A stretch of 64,000 nt of DNA. Source: Monilinia fructicola. Taxonomy: Eukaryota; Ascomycota; Leotiomycetes; Helotiales; Sclerotiniaceae. Location of the stretch: the NCBI GenBank assembly GCA_008692225.1, contig VICG01000005.1:1831001-1895000 (forward strand), given 5' to 3'. This document shows positions 23,397 to 35,135 of the stretch, one piece after another (position 1 is the stretch's first letter; every line of letters starts with the position of its first letter). The translations under genes and the position numbers were made by a program. The notes beneath the pieces are model-generated. The model made no database searches and was not told the DNA's origin. It saw only the letters and a program-made list of their open reading frames with translations.

Positions 23397-26259
23397 TTAT
23401 TGCTGTCCTGCACCATCCTCATCAGTACGTAAACCATTAAACTGAGTGCCTTGATTGGCAGTGCTCAATCTTGCACATAATCCCAATAATACTACGGTTT
23501 CGGTAGCAGCATAGTGATTGAGAGCATCGAGTAGAATTTGCAAATGCTTGCTGAAATTAAATTCGTACTTCTTGATGATCTCATACATCTTTTCAAGTCG
23601 TGCTTCATCAAAACCCCCATCGGGGGTGGGATGCCCATTGTTGGATTCGCCATTTCGAGCACCTCGATCACGCTGATAGCGAGACCATTGTTGTGCATTC
23701 ATAGTACTGGGCCTTTCTGTACCCAGTAAATCGGTGTCGATTTTCTCCAGTTCTCTTGAGAGCCACGAGGTGAATGTCGCGAACATAGTGCAGGTTGACA
23801 TTAGTTTGGAGTGAATCTGTCAAGCGTGGTCAGTAGAGTTCAACCTAGTAATACTTTATGCCAAACATACCCTCAGCAGTCTGCTATTCGTAAGCATGCA
23901 CTCTTTCATACAGGTGTCAAGGAAATCAACGTGGTCTTGCATGAGTTCGTCGACCGTTCTCACAGCTGGTATTTTTCCAATTTTATCGTCTTCCTTCGCA
24001 TTCAGTCTAGCCATCAATCCCTGCCAGTTTGGTTCAATGACTTCAGATGTACAAAAGTAAAGGAGTTGTTGTACAAAGACCAGCATTCGTGCTCGCAAGG
24101 TAAATACTCGCCGCTTCCACAATTCAAGGTTCCGATTTGAACTTTTGTGAGACCAGGTAGCGGCGCGATTATGTGTTTGCCAACAAGAAACAAGTTGCTG
24201 CTCAAGATAACGAAGAGACAGCAGATATCGGAAGAGGGCTTGATATCTCCAAACAGTTTTTCGACTTATGACAAGAGATACTGGGAAGGGAACGGAATAA
24301 TCGAGTTGAAGGGAAGTAAAGCCCACAGCAGCTTTGTCGTTTTCAGTAACCGGTTGAGCGGGAGTTTGTAGCGATTCTCCCTGTTCAATACCGGATATAT
24401 TGACTACTCTGGTCAACATATTCGTCAGGCTGATATCATTCATCTCAACCTTGATATCTTCCTTGAAGGGATCTTGGGCAGCAACACTTCCGGGTTGTCG
24501 AAGAACAAGATCTAGTAAAGACTGAAGTTTACTCGTGTTAACAGCCTTGACAGGTTTTCGTAACTCAGAATTGCCGAGCTCGAGGAAATAAGAGAAAAAG
24601 TCCGAGCGGTCTAAGAAGAAATAGTGCTTTAAGGATCTCAAGCGGGCAGGTAAAGCATGAGAAGTTAAGAGCAACTTAAGTAAAGACTCATTAGCATGTG
24701 CGTAAGCACTGTTGACGTTCTCCAGAAACCGATTGTCATCAAACGATCGAGGGACATCTTTCACCTCTTTGCTCACATCGACTCCGCCACATTCGCGTAC
24801 CACGTTCAAATATTTACCCGCCAGGAGAACTTTATCTTTCACACCTTCCAATTGAGGAGGTACATCAGTATCCCTGATGGTATATCGTCTCTCCCAGTAC
24901 TCGTCGGTATAATCCTCCTCCAGCCTCTCTCTCTTGATACTTTTTTGTTCTCTCACCAGAAATTCTGCGTGAGGATCTTTGATACTTCCGTGATGTAACC
25001 ACTCATTCAACATCACCATATAAGGACGACTAGCATCCCGTAACAGCGAAGTCAGGAGAGAGCGAGCGGCTGGATCGCCCGACATGGTCTCCAATCGTTT
25101 CGTGATGAGTCCCAGTACGCTTCCACCTTTACAGATCTTTTTGCCTGGAATATTTCCCAGTCCAAGGTCTCCACCTTCGCGGAGACTTTCTAAGATATTC
25201 TCGAAATCATCCATTCCATCTCCATCTTCCTCATCTTCCTCGAGCATAGAATTCTTCTTCAATATTTCATGAGCTAGCGAGGATAATTGAAACATCATAT
25301 GACTTGTAGGAAGAGTATGGAGGTTTAAAACATGTAAAGTAAAGGATGGATTAGTGAGAAATTGGGTTTCGAGCTGAGCGATCAAAATAAGGTAATCTTG
25401 TAGGAGTTTCCTCATGGCAGCGCACAATGCATGATTGACAGCCCCGAACTCCTCCCGACTCTGCACTTCAATAAAAGCCTCAGTCGCTCCGTAATTCGTA
25501 GCCATCTTGAGCATAGTCGTGGTAAGGTCTTGTAAACTAGGATCCAAGCCAGGTAGAATCTTGAAGTTGGGGCCCGCGAGACGATCCTTTTCAATGAGAG
25601 GGTCATAATTTTTCCCAAATCTAATATATTGCCCCTCATATCCCATAAAAACAAACAGAAGATCCTCCAATATAGCTGCTTCTTGTACTTCCAAAGACAA
25701 TTCGTGAAGGGGCTGGGGTTGTAAAGCTTGAGGTGCTTGAGAAGCAAGTGGTGGTATAGAAATTCTTGATGCCAATGGTGCAGTTGTATGAGGCACTAAA
25801 GATACCTGAGGATCCATGTGGCTACTAGAATCGTGATTTTTAGAAAAAGTGTATACTGACCTTGGAAAGTGTCTTACCAGGTTGACTTTCGACTTTCGCT
25901 GTTTTTGGGGGAAGTTCATCTCCGCGGGATCTAGATGTATCATTGGTCCTAGAACGTTCTCTATAGGCGCGACGATCAGGGCTCCTCGTTCTAGCCGTCA
26001 CTGCTTCTCGGGTTGTGACGTGAACCCGTTCTGTTCTCCTTTCTTCTACCCCTCTATTGTTACGCTGAGAGCTTGAGTGAGCTCTTCGGTGATTCGATTC
26101 TGTAGCTCCGGGTGGTGGTGAAGTACGTCGACGTACATCTGGTCTCTCCGTTCTTGTGCCTGCCAGCGCGGAAGGTGGGCGAGATCTGGAACTGCCACTA
26201 CCGGTATCATTGATAGACCGCCGCTCAGATTGTGAAGAAACTCTAGCATGCGAAGACAT
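23397..26259 (-). CDS. GCP2: Gamma-tubulin complex component 2 (GCP2/Spc97/Alp4)
   Basis: Core subunit of the gamma-tubulin small complex, which nucleates microtubules at the spindle pole body. Exons are 25861-26259, 23871-25805 and 23397-23816, all phase 0, giving 917 residues. Intron 1 (25806-25860, 55 bp) is inferred from a GTCAGT donor and CCTCAG acceptor, because only that pair joins the two frames; intron 2 uses GTATGT and TGACAG and restores LLRIHSKLMSTCTMF. Residues 1-130 are Arg/Ser-rich and disordered. GRIP1 spans about 160-480 (AAILEDLLFVFMGYEGQYI, MLNEWLHHGSIKDP). GRIP2 spans about 500-890 (LKHYFFLDRSDFFSYFLEL, QSLLDLVLRQPGSVAAQDPF). The second domain contacts gamma-tubulin. The ATG at 26259 is used; three codons upstream is GTG. 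It is divergent from the proteasome alpha5 gene. Confidence 0.92.
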
Positions 26260-26760
26260 AATTATCACATCTGGATTTGAGAATTATGAGCACAAAGAAT
26301 CCCAAAAGAGTTTGAATTGAAAATGGTAACTAATAGTATGAGACAGTAAACCATAGATCTCCATTGCCGTTACTATAAATTTATTTTCTTCTCCATGTTC
26401 TGTCCAATTCGTTCACGCGTTTTGATATTGGGGGAAGTTTACTGCCCAAAAAAGACGTGTAGATTGAGCTAAGCCCTATTTGTACTAGACACCTCGAAGT
26501 CACCAACCTCAGGAACGGGCCTCTCAATAGGTCGGTAGCTTCGCAATGCCTGTGCTTGCCTAAAATAGCTCCTAAATCTGATAGCTACCAACCTCTGGAA
26601 ACAAGCTGTTTGTTTGTAACATCATCAATATTCTGATTTGACTTCTCCGCGAATACCTTCAATTTCACTTATTTGGATTCAGTCGGAGTATTTGAACCTA
26701 TCCGATTATCAAACAGCAGCATACACTTTCTATTACTCTTGCCAGCCGCTGTTTTTCAAG
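26260..26760. promoter_or_regulatory. Bidirectional promoter between GCP2 and proteasome alpha5
   Basis: The two divergent start codons are 501 bp apart, so both promoters must lie in this interval unless leaders overlap. I see no clear TATA box or named operator. Confidence 0.55.
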
Positions 26761-27675
26761 ATGTTTATTGCAAGATCGGAATATGGTGAGTGATTGAAGC
26801 ATTGCTGCAACCATTAGATTGTTGTATCGACTAACAAGTTCGCAGATCGGGGTATCAAGTATGTCAAAGTCCTAGCTACAACATATCCCATGCAGCCCAT
26901 CTCAATATTAACATAACACTAGCACCTTTTCCCCGGAAGGTCGTTTGTTCCAAGTCGAATACTCTCTAGAGGCCATCAAACTAGGATCAACCGCGATAGG
27001 AGTTGCAACCGGTGGCGGAGTAGTTCTTGGTGTTGAAAAGCGCGTAACCTCCACCTTACTCGAAACATCGTCAGTTGAGAAGATTGTGGAAATCGATCGT
27101 CATATTGGATGTGCCATGTCGGGACTTCAAGCAGATGCGCGATCAATGGTAGAACACGCTCGAGTTGAATCCCAAAACCACAGCTTTCACTATAATGAAC
27201 CTCTGAGAGTCGAGAGCTGCACTCAGGCTATCTGCGATTTGGCATTAAGATTCGGTGAGGGTGCAGATGGCGAGGAGAGTATTATGAGTCGACCATTTGG
27301 TGTTGCGCTTTTGATTGCTGGTTATGATGAAGATGGACCACAATTATATCACGCCGAACCAAGTGGAACATTTTATAGATATGATGCAAAGGCTATTGGT
27401 TCAGGTTCAGAGGGAGCCCAGGCCGAACTGCAGAACGAGTTCCACAAGGTATAACAGACTACATAACCACTCACATGATTTACTGCTAATGTCAACTTTA
27501 GTCACTCACAATCGAAGAGGCAGAAACTTTGGTACTGAAGACATTGAAGCAGGTCATGGAGGAAAAATTAGATTCAAAGAATGTTCAATTGGCTAGTGTC
27601 ACCAAGGAGAAGGGTTTCAGAATTTACACTGATGAGGAGATGGCGGCTGTTGTGGAGCGCTTACCTGCAAATTGA
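26761..27675 (+). CDS. PUP2: 20S proteasome subunit alpha type 5
   Basis: Outer-ring subunit of the 20S proteasome core. It is one of the non-catalytic alpha subunits that gate the chamber. Four exons: 26761-26785, a 13-bp micro-exon 26846-26858, 26923-27448 and 27502-27675, giving 245 residues. Donors are GTGAGT, GTATGT and GTATAA; acceptors are CGCAG, CTAG and TTTAG. The spliced N-terminus [20 protein letters not shown] contains the alpha-subunit signature, completed by [19 protein letters not shown]. Further alpha5 features are [52 protein letters not shown] and [13 protein letters not shown]. Length is normal for the family (yeast 260, human 241). It shares a promoter region with GCP2. 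No defects are seen; the 13-bp exon is set by frame and by the signature. Confidence 0.95.
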
Positions 27676-28271
27676 GATTCCAAATGACGAGAAAAGTCTT
27701 GATTTGATCTCACATCGACTAGTCAATTTTAGACATCTCGATTGATATGAATGAACGATATTAATGCATGATGCTCTCCATATCAGTTTCCTCTTTTGCT
27801 TAGCTATTTCTGCTAATACTTACTCCGGTACCTTTTACCAAACTTACCAAACTTCGCGAATGATCAAGTCTACAAGTGTAGAGAGACCATCCTTATATAA
27901 AAGCCCGGGAACCCTTGAGCTGGGCAAAATGAACTAAACCGCATCCTTGTGAGCCTGTGAGATATTTTCCGCAAGAGAGTTTGAATCGCCTGTATTCATC
28001 TTTCAAGTTCTGCCGTTTAATTTAAATTTGGTTGCATTCTGTATTATTGTATGTCCATTTCATAATCATTTGCAAAGATCGATATATCTATATAAGGTAC
28101 CATTCTAGTGCTGCACCAGACAATTTTTCATTTTTCCTGCGAAGGCAACGCTTGATAGATGTGCTTTAATGAAATACTCAAGTTCATTGCTTGAATTCAT
28201 GAAATTCTTCTACGAAAATCTAGAACGGAAACGACTGGTTAATGTTTCAATACTAGAATTCCCCAATTATT
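27676..28271. other. Spacer between convergent proteasome and MFS genes
   Basis: About 600 bp of 3' flanks. Nothing recognisable apart from AT-rich sequence. Confidence 0.5.
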
Positions 28272-30198
28272 TTATTCCACCGGAACAAAATCTGATTTAG
28301 AGCCCTTTTCTGCTTCAACCTTCTTCAGTACACTCTTCCACTCCATCATAGCAAGAAAAAGTGTGGTAATACAAGACAAGACCAGTCCAATTTGAAATAC
28401 TCTGCGCAACGCCTCATTATATTCTATGAGACCAGTCTCCTGCAAACTCGCAGGAAGTGAGCTAAGGAATGACGTAGCACCACCCTCAGTAATGAGGTCA
28501 GGCTCAAACCCAGGAAAGCCAGAAAGTCTCTGTACAAGTTGGTTGTCTAGGACGTTCTGTCCCACAGAAACGAACACTGCTGCACCCAAGAGTGTAGCGA
28601 AAAACATAAGAGCTATCCCGATTGAGACATCCTCTGTTGAAGAACCGTTTGTGCAGCAAGATTTGGTGCTTGAGAGCACATTCCCATGCCAAATCCATAT
28701 AGTATCTGATAACCTATTCACTTTCCTTTCTCTGTGTCCACTTGCAGCGTAATAAGCAGCCCAGCTCCAACACACATGATGCTAGACCCTACGATAGCAG
28801 GCGGAGTGTAGTATCCAGTCTTTTGGACTACGAGTCCTCCGAATATAGATGCAACCATTGCCAGCATTAATGGCAGAAGTCTAATTCCAGAATCTAACGC
28901 AGAGACTCCATTTATAGCCTGAAACCAGATTGGGAGAAAGTATACTACGCAAAAGATTAGCCTTTGAGCTAATAACATACTACTGTCTATTGACCTGCTT
29001 ACTGTAGATATATTGCGAGGAACCGAGGAAGAGAGTTGCTAAGAAGCCGGCAATAATACTCCGCTGTTTAGCAATACGTGGAGGTATGGTCGCTGTTTTT
29101 GGAAGCAGTATCTGGACAGCAACAAAAGCCAAAAGAAATACTGCCGTTATGACTAATAAAGCTACAACGCGCCCACTGTTCCACTAGTAATTGTTAATAC
29201 ATAATATAATTGAAAATGATGATCTTGCTAACTCACAGCATATATCTGGCCTCCCCATTGGAGCGCTAGTAGAAGACAAACCACTCCAGGCATTAAAAAT
29301 GTATTGCCGATGACATCGAGTTGCGAGAACTTTTTTATCAAGGCAATCTTGGTTGTATCTTGATCGGGAACCTTGAGGCAGAGCGCAATAATGATCATCG
29401 CTACACCACCTATGGGAACATTAATATAAAAGCACCATCGCCAGGTTACTTTCGAGGTAAAGGCACCCCCGACTAGCGGTCCTATTACCGATGCGATTCC
29501 AAAGATGGCTCCGAAAAGACCTTGTAACCTCGGACGTTTTTCTAAAGGCACTGCATAAACGATACATACAATCTAGGGACATATATCAATAAGTGAGTCT
29601 CCTGGAAATAGTATGTCAACTTACAGTTCCACTGAAAACTCCAGCGGCGCCAATTCCCGAAATGGCTCTTCCAACGATAAAAGCTGCCGAGCTAGGCGCA
29701 GCTCCACATACGATAGAACCAACTTCGAATAAGAGCACACTCGAGAGGAGAACAGTCTTTACGGCCCAAAATGTGTATAATTTTCCAAACAATAGCTGGA
29801 ATGCGCTGCATGTCAAGAGATATGCACTTCCGTACCAGCCAACATCCGGAAGAGAATTAAACTCGTTGGTAATTTCTGGAATAGCCTGATAGAAGAGAGT
29901 TAGTATGTAACGTTATCTCTGCTTTGGAGAGCAACACAAGAAAGTCTGATCGAGAGGAGTCATAAATGGTGGGTGGCTTGGGCGCGTACCGTGGAAATAA
30001 TGGTGCGGTCTAGAGCAACTAAAAACACAGTCATGAAAACCGAGACTAGTAGAGGGACAACCCGACTGGAAGATTGCTCCTGGTAGCTTTCCTCGGTTTT
30101 GCTTGGGGGTGATCATGTTTGACTACTATATTTTCAGCGCTCCCATTTACCTGTGCAGAACGCATCTCTAACGAATCCCCAGCAGTCGACCCTCCCAT
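28272..30198 (-). pseudogene. MFS multidrug exporter (DHA14-type), disrupted
   Basis: Drug:H+ antiporter family with 14 predicted TM segments; relatives export toxins and secondary metabolites across the plasma membrane. Exons: 30151-30198, 29990-30079, 29625-29885, 29237-29572, 29003-29183 and 28272-28944. All junctions are in frame. Family motifs include FLVALDRTIIST in TM1, [33 protein letters not shown], motif C in [27 protein letters not shown] and [20 protein letters not shown]. Two lesions occur in the last exon: TGA at 28718-28720 replaces the Trp expected in K-W-I-G-Y-Q-ILYGFG, and a single-base loss near 28638-28642 shifts the frame between AAQTVL and EDVSIGIALMFF. With both repaired the protein would be 529 residues, a normal length. 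It lies head-to-head with the Zn2Cys6 gene. A sequencing error cannot be excluded, but two independent lesions favour a pseudogene. Confidence 0.8.
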
Positions 30199-31503
30199 TG
30201 TGCAACTTGTTCTCTAACATATAAGCCTGAATATATGGTATGATTGGAGTAACTCCCGATGATTGAGATTTAATATTCGTATGAGACAGCTCTAGGCAAG
30301 CTCAAGGATTGTAATGTATTTCCTGCAATATATCTCTGGTGAGCTCCAAAGACCACCGCTTATAGCGGTAAAATTTCACTGTCGAGCGCGAAAAACTTAG
30401 GAGTAGCAATTGTACGAGTACTAATTACTATTAAGAACGTTCAATCCTCGAATGATGTTATTACATTGACAACGCCCCTAAAAGAGGTGGAATGTCGACG
30501 TTTTATACTGTTCATCTTAGTATACGAAATAGTGGTGATTGAAAAGAAGGTTGCTTTTCGGGAGCTGGGAAATCAGGGTATAGGAGATTGATCATCCGTT
30601 TCGAAAGCTTCTAATAGTGGTACCGGACAGCTGAAAATGCATAACTTGAGAAGCTGTCAAAGTTCTTTCGGGGGTAGAGGGAAGAGGTGAAAGCACAGTT
30701 AGACTTCTGTTATGAAATAGTGGATGGATTGAATATCTACATAGTAGCGGTGCAGAGGCAAGATATTGACTGATATTGGGTAATATTAACCTTAGCTTCT
30801 AAAAATCAAAAGCTTAATCCAGCAGTTTTAAATGTTTTCTGCGTTCCTTTCAATGGTGTTGGAAGCTCAAAGATATTCGAATTGACTCTAGTTCTCGATG
30901 ATGTGTGATAATGAGAAGGTTGCCTACTTGTTAAACTATGATCATGGTATTTCGGTTAATGTCTCCTTTAAGTCAACTCATAATCAATGACTACCTAGGT
31001 ATATTGGAATGTCAAATAACCTTACTCAGGCTAAGAAGCAATGAGTGAAACTTTATTGTAGTACAAAGTTCTGTCCCAGTGAACCCAGCGGGAATTACAA
31101 ATTCCCGATTGGCTAAACTTACTGGCCGAATGGGTGAGTCAGCAATCCAGCCCAAAATCCTTCATAGTATGCGGAACTTCAGGTTCCTAAATATATCGAA
31201 TACAATATCAGACATACTTCTACCCTGCTACTTAGGTTGAGTTCATTACCGAGCGACTATCTCGTATTAGAAACTCTAGATTCACTTAGGTTGCAAGCGC
31301 GTTTAATGTTTTCGCGGTTATCGTCTAATGAGTACCTTTCTTTCGCGGTTGCGCATGTCTACTGCCTGGCCATCGATATCAAACTATCAAAATTGAGCAT
31401 AAACTGTCTCAAAAGAGTGTCACCTTTGCTTAATGTCACACGAGCTGAATAGAAACCAAGTCAAAATTGCCGCGCTGTAACATCAGATTGGAGAGTCTCA
31501 GAC
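30199..31503. promoter_or_regulatory. Divergent promoter between MFS and Zn2Cys6 genes
   Basis: 1.3 kb between head-to-head start codons. Zn2Cys6 regulators often control an adjacent exporter by binding CGG-type sites in such intervals. I note scattered CGG triplets but no convincing paired operator. Confidence 0.4.
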
Positions 31504-33807
31504 ATGTCCTCAACGACCCCGAGCACCCCATCCCAGAAACCACGACGTATACTCGCTTGCATGTTTTGTCAACAAAGAAAGATAAAGTGTGATCGCAAAC
31601 ACCCCTGTTCCCATTGCACCAAGTCACGAGTACAATGCGTACCGGCGACACAAGTTCCACGTCAGCGGCGACGTAGATTTCCCGAGCGAGAACTACTGGA
31701 TCGCCTTCGTCAGTACGAAGATCTCTTGCGCCAAAATAACATCAAGTTTGAGCCCCTTCACCAAGCCTCATCTGGAGGGAAAGAATCATCTCAAGCAGAC
31801 AATCTTGGTGATTCCGATGATGAGCAGCCAAAAATCGCGGGACCAAATGCTTCATCTCCTTCGTCAAATTTCAGTTCAGACAGAGTATATGGGGTTACGT
31901 ATGCGTCTCCAAAAAAGCTAAATCACGGTTGCTAATTTTGTTAGGAATGTCTGGCATGCTATGAGTCAAGAAGTATGATACTAAATCCATATCATGTGAT
32001 TCCAGCCCGTCTCATTGATATATGAAATAGTTTCGAGAACCGGATAATCATAGTGATTCATCCGATGATGATGTGCGTGAAGCCGATGTGAAGAAGGCGT
32101 GGGATCAAGTACCCGAAAATGATAACTTCTTATTTGGCTCCCGTATAACAACCGTTGATATCTCTACTCTTCATCCGGACCCTGTCCAAATATTTAGACT
32201 TTGGCAGATCTACCTGGAAAACGTCAATCCATTACTTAAGGTCACTCATACTCCCAGTCTTCAAGGGCTCATCATAGACGCAGCTAGTAATGTTTCGAAT
32301 ATTAAGCCCAACTTGGAGGCTTTGATGTTTGGCATTTATTCCATGTCCATCTCGAGTCTCTCCGTTGAAGATTGTCAGCTTATGTTTAGTTCATCAAAAA
32401 CCGATCTCTTGACAAGGTATCATTTTGGTTGCCAGCAAGGTCTGTTAAACAGTGGATTCTTGAGGAATAGGGACGATATGCACTGTCTGACTGCATTGTT
32501 TTTCTATCTGGTAAGTCTAGTGAACCATTATGTTTAAACTCTCTCACGCTTCCAGCTCTCCATTAGAACCAATTCTGTCCCTCAATCTCTGTCATCCATG
32601 CTTGCAGTCGCTATTCGTATCGCTCAGCGCATGGGTTGTCATAGCGAACTGGCGTTATCTAAACTTTCGCCTCTACAAGCTGAAATGCGCAGAAGACTTT
32701 GGTGGTCACTTGTACTTTATGACACGCGTATTGGCGAGCTCTCTGATTCCAAACACGCAATTTTAGCTCCTACTTGGGATTGTAAGATCCCACTCAACGC
32801 GAGTGACTCGGATTTTCATATGGAGATGAAGGATCCCCCACAAATACAAGGGAAACCAACCGAAGCGATCTTCACAGTTTTACGCTGTGAACTCGCCGAC
32901 TTTATTCGAAATACAACATTTCATCTAGGTTTCAGTAACCCTGCCCTAAAGCCTGCTGCCAAGGATACTCAGCATGATCCTTCTGGAGGAGACAGTGAAC
33001 TCGCCAACTTAGAAAAATTGATCGAGGACAGATATCTTCAATTCTGCGACCCGGAGAACCCAATCCACTTCATGACAATCTGGACAACACGATTGAGTAT
33101 TGCCCAAATGGCATCTGGTCGAACACTGGCATTTCTCAGGGAAAAATTACTCCTCAAAAGTAGGTTTAGTGCGCGATGCCACCATTTCCCACGCTCTCAC
33201 CATGCTCGAATGCGACAACCAAACTCATGACCTCTCCCCTGGTCAAGGGTTTCATCTGGATGTCCTACATGTACTTTCCCTTCCCCGCCTACTTCCAAAA
33301 TCGTGCAGAATCTCAAACGAAGACCCCTCAGCGCACGAGCAGAACAGGCTTGGGAGGCCATGACGGCCAACTACGAGGCGCGCTTCCATTCTTTGCCCTA
33401 CGACGAGATCCCGGGACCTTTCTTCAAGATCTTCGCAAAGATCATCGTGCAGGCGTGGGAGGTGCGCGAGCAGGCCCTTCGTCACATGGGGGACGCGGTC
33501 GTGGAACCGACCATGGTGCTGAGAATCAGGCGGAAGATTGCAAAGTTGGCAGAGGACTCGCATGGGGCCGGGGCGGCAGAGGGAGGGAAGGACATGGGTG
33601 CCAATGCCTTTTCCATGGTGGCACCCGTCGGCTTCTATGGCGTGGGAGATGAACATGCATACCCGGGAGCGGGAGCAGGACCCGGGATTCCCAGTGATAT
33701 GTGGGGGTTTTGGATCAATTGATAGTGAGATCAGCGCGGCAGACTGGTCGGCAATCGACTGGAATGCGATGTTTGAACCTGGTGGAACCGAGCCGCTTCC
33801 ATATTAG
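31504..33807 (+). CDS. Zn2Cys6 transcription factor with four apparent +1 frameshifts
   Basis: Probable pathway regulator. Exons are 31504-31898, 31945-31972, 32031-32510 and 32556-33807. The binuclear zinc cluster at about residues 19-46 is C-x2-C-x6-C-x5-C-x2-C-x6-C (CMFCQQRKIKCDRKHP, then CSHCTKSRVQC), followed by a basic linker and a short coiled coil (ELLDRLRQYEDLLRQ). The fungal-trans middle region follows (IAQRMGCHSE, AEMRRRLWWSLVLYDTRI). In exon 4 the homologous frame needs one base removed at each of 33156-33159 (AAAA), 33217-33218 (AA), 33297-33300 (AAAA) and 33708-33711 (TTTT). This gives 716 residues ending SAIDWNAMF. G+C content rises sharply after about 33160. It lies between disrupted MFS and GMC genes, so either decay or local assembly error is possible. 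Confidence 0.75.
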
Positions 33808-35135
33808 GGGTAGGGGGTCAACAGGGGGAGGGGAACAAAGAAATCAGATGCTGTCATAATGCAAAATGTACATGGAGATTCACTCGCTCACGAACGATCT
33901 CCCAAAATAGATAGACCCCCCGCACCTGCGCACAGCCAACAATCATTCAACCCGAGCGCACCAGCCCTGCCAATAGCATCACTCAAATTCCATTCCTTCA
34001 CCCCAGACACCAGGGACGCCGCCCATCCCCCCACTTGGAGCCCAGGCCCCGTCCCGCATCCCCGATTTCACATCCCGGCCTGTGCCGTCGAGTGCGATCG
34101 GCGACTTGGCTGCTTACGTCTATGGTCACTGCAACATCGCATCGCATCGCATCGCATCCCATCACTCCCCATCCCGGTTCGGACGCTAGCTAGGGCTGGG
34201 CACGTGATCTACGAAGCGACGAAGCAGATCGTGCGGAGCTAGCTATTGTAGCTGGCTGCTTCGTTTAGGGGGATATTGAGAGGGGGGAGGGGCTGGGCCG
34301 GGCCGGGGGGTGGCCGGGGGTTGCTTGGTGTATGTGTGTCTGTATGTGCGTGTATATATATAACTCATAGGATTAACACCATCCACTCTTCCATCTCCAC
34401 ACCAATAAAATATCAAAGGGATGGCGCTGTAGGGTGTTTCGAGATTAGATTTACGTGGGTGTTATTGTATGGTACGGCGCGTTCGACGATGCTATGGAAC
34501 GGTTAGTATGGCGGTTCGTGGGCAATTGGTAGCGAGTGAGGACTCGAGTAGGTGGTGGTTGATTGATGTTTAATATCTACGAATGCATCGAATGGTTGGA
34601 TTTCCGGGGGTGTGGAGTGGCTGTTGATGGTGATGGTGATGTTGATGTTGATGTTGATGGTGATGTTGTTGGTGATGTTGTTGGCATCGTGCGAATATAA
34701 TCAATCTTACACAGGCAGGAAATACCGCCATACGGAGTACGAATACAACATATTTCAATACCGGCACCAGCACCAGCACCAGCACAGCACAGCACCAATA
34801 TTAATATTCCTTCGCATCCCCATCCCCATCCCCATCCCCATCCCATCCACATCTTCATCCCCATAAACCTAAACATAAAAATCCAACCTCAACCCCAACA
34901 AGCCCCCTGATCACAGCGAGCAGACTAACTTACCTCAATATCCCAGTTTCCAAACATACACACACACATAAACTCTCCTAATCAATCAACCATGACCCAT
35001 GCCACTCCATCTAAAAGAATGCAGAAAATTTCCTGCATTCCATCATGTGAGCCGCTCCCATCCCCGATCTTGTGCATCCCGCCTTGATATTCAAGCTCGA
35101 CGTCGATTTCGGCTTCGGCAGCTACGCCAAGATTC
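33808..35135. other. Spacer between Zn2Cys6 and GMC genes
   Basis: 1.3 kb, GC-rich at its left end (33900-34330, CCC/GGG tracts), then simple repeats: GATGTT units at about 34625-34682, ACCAGC and CCCCAT units at about 34760-34863. One copy of the 9-mer TACGGAGTA is at 34731. An ATG at 34991 (MTHATPSKR) might be the original first exon of the GMC gene. Confidence 0.5.
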
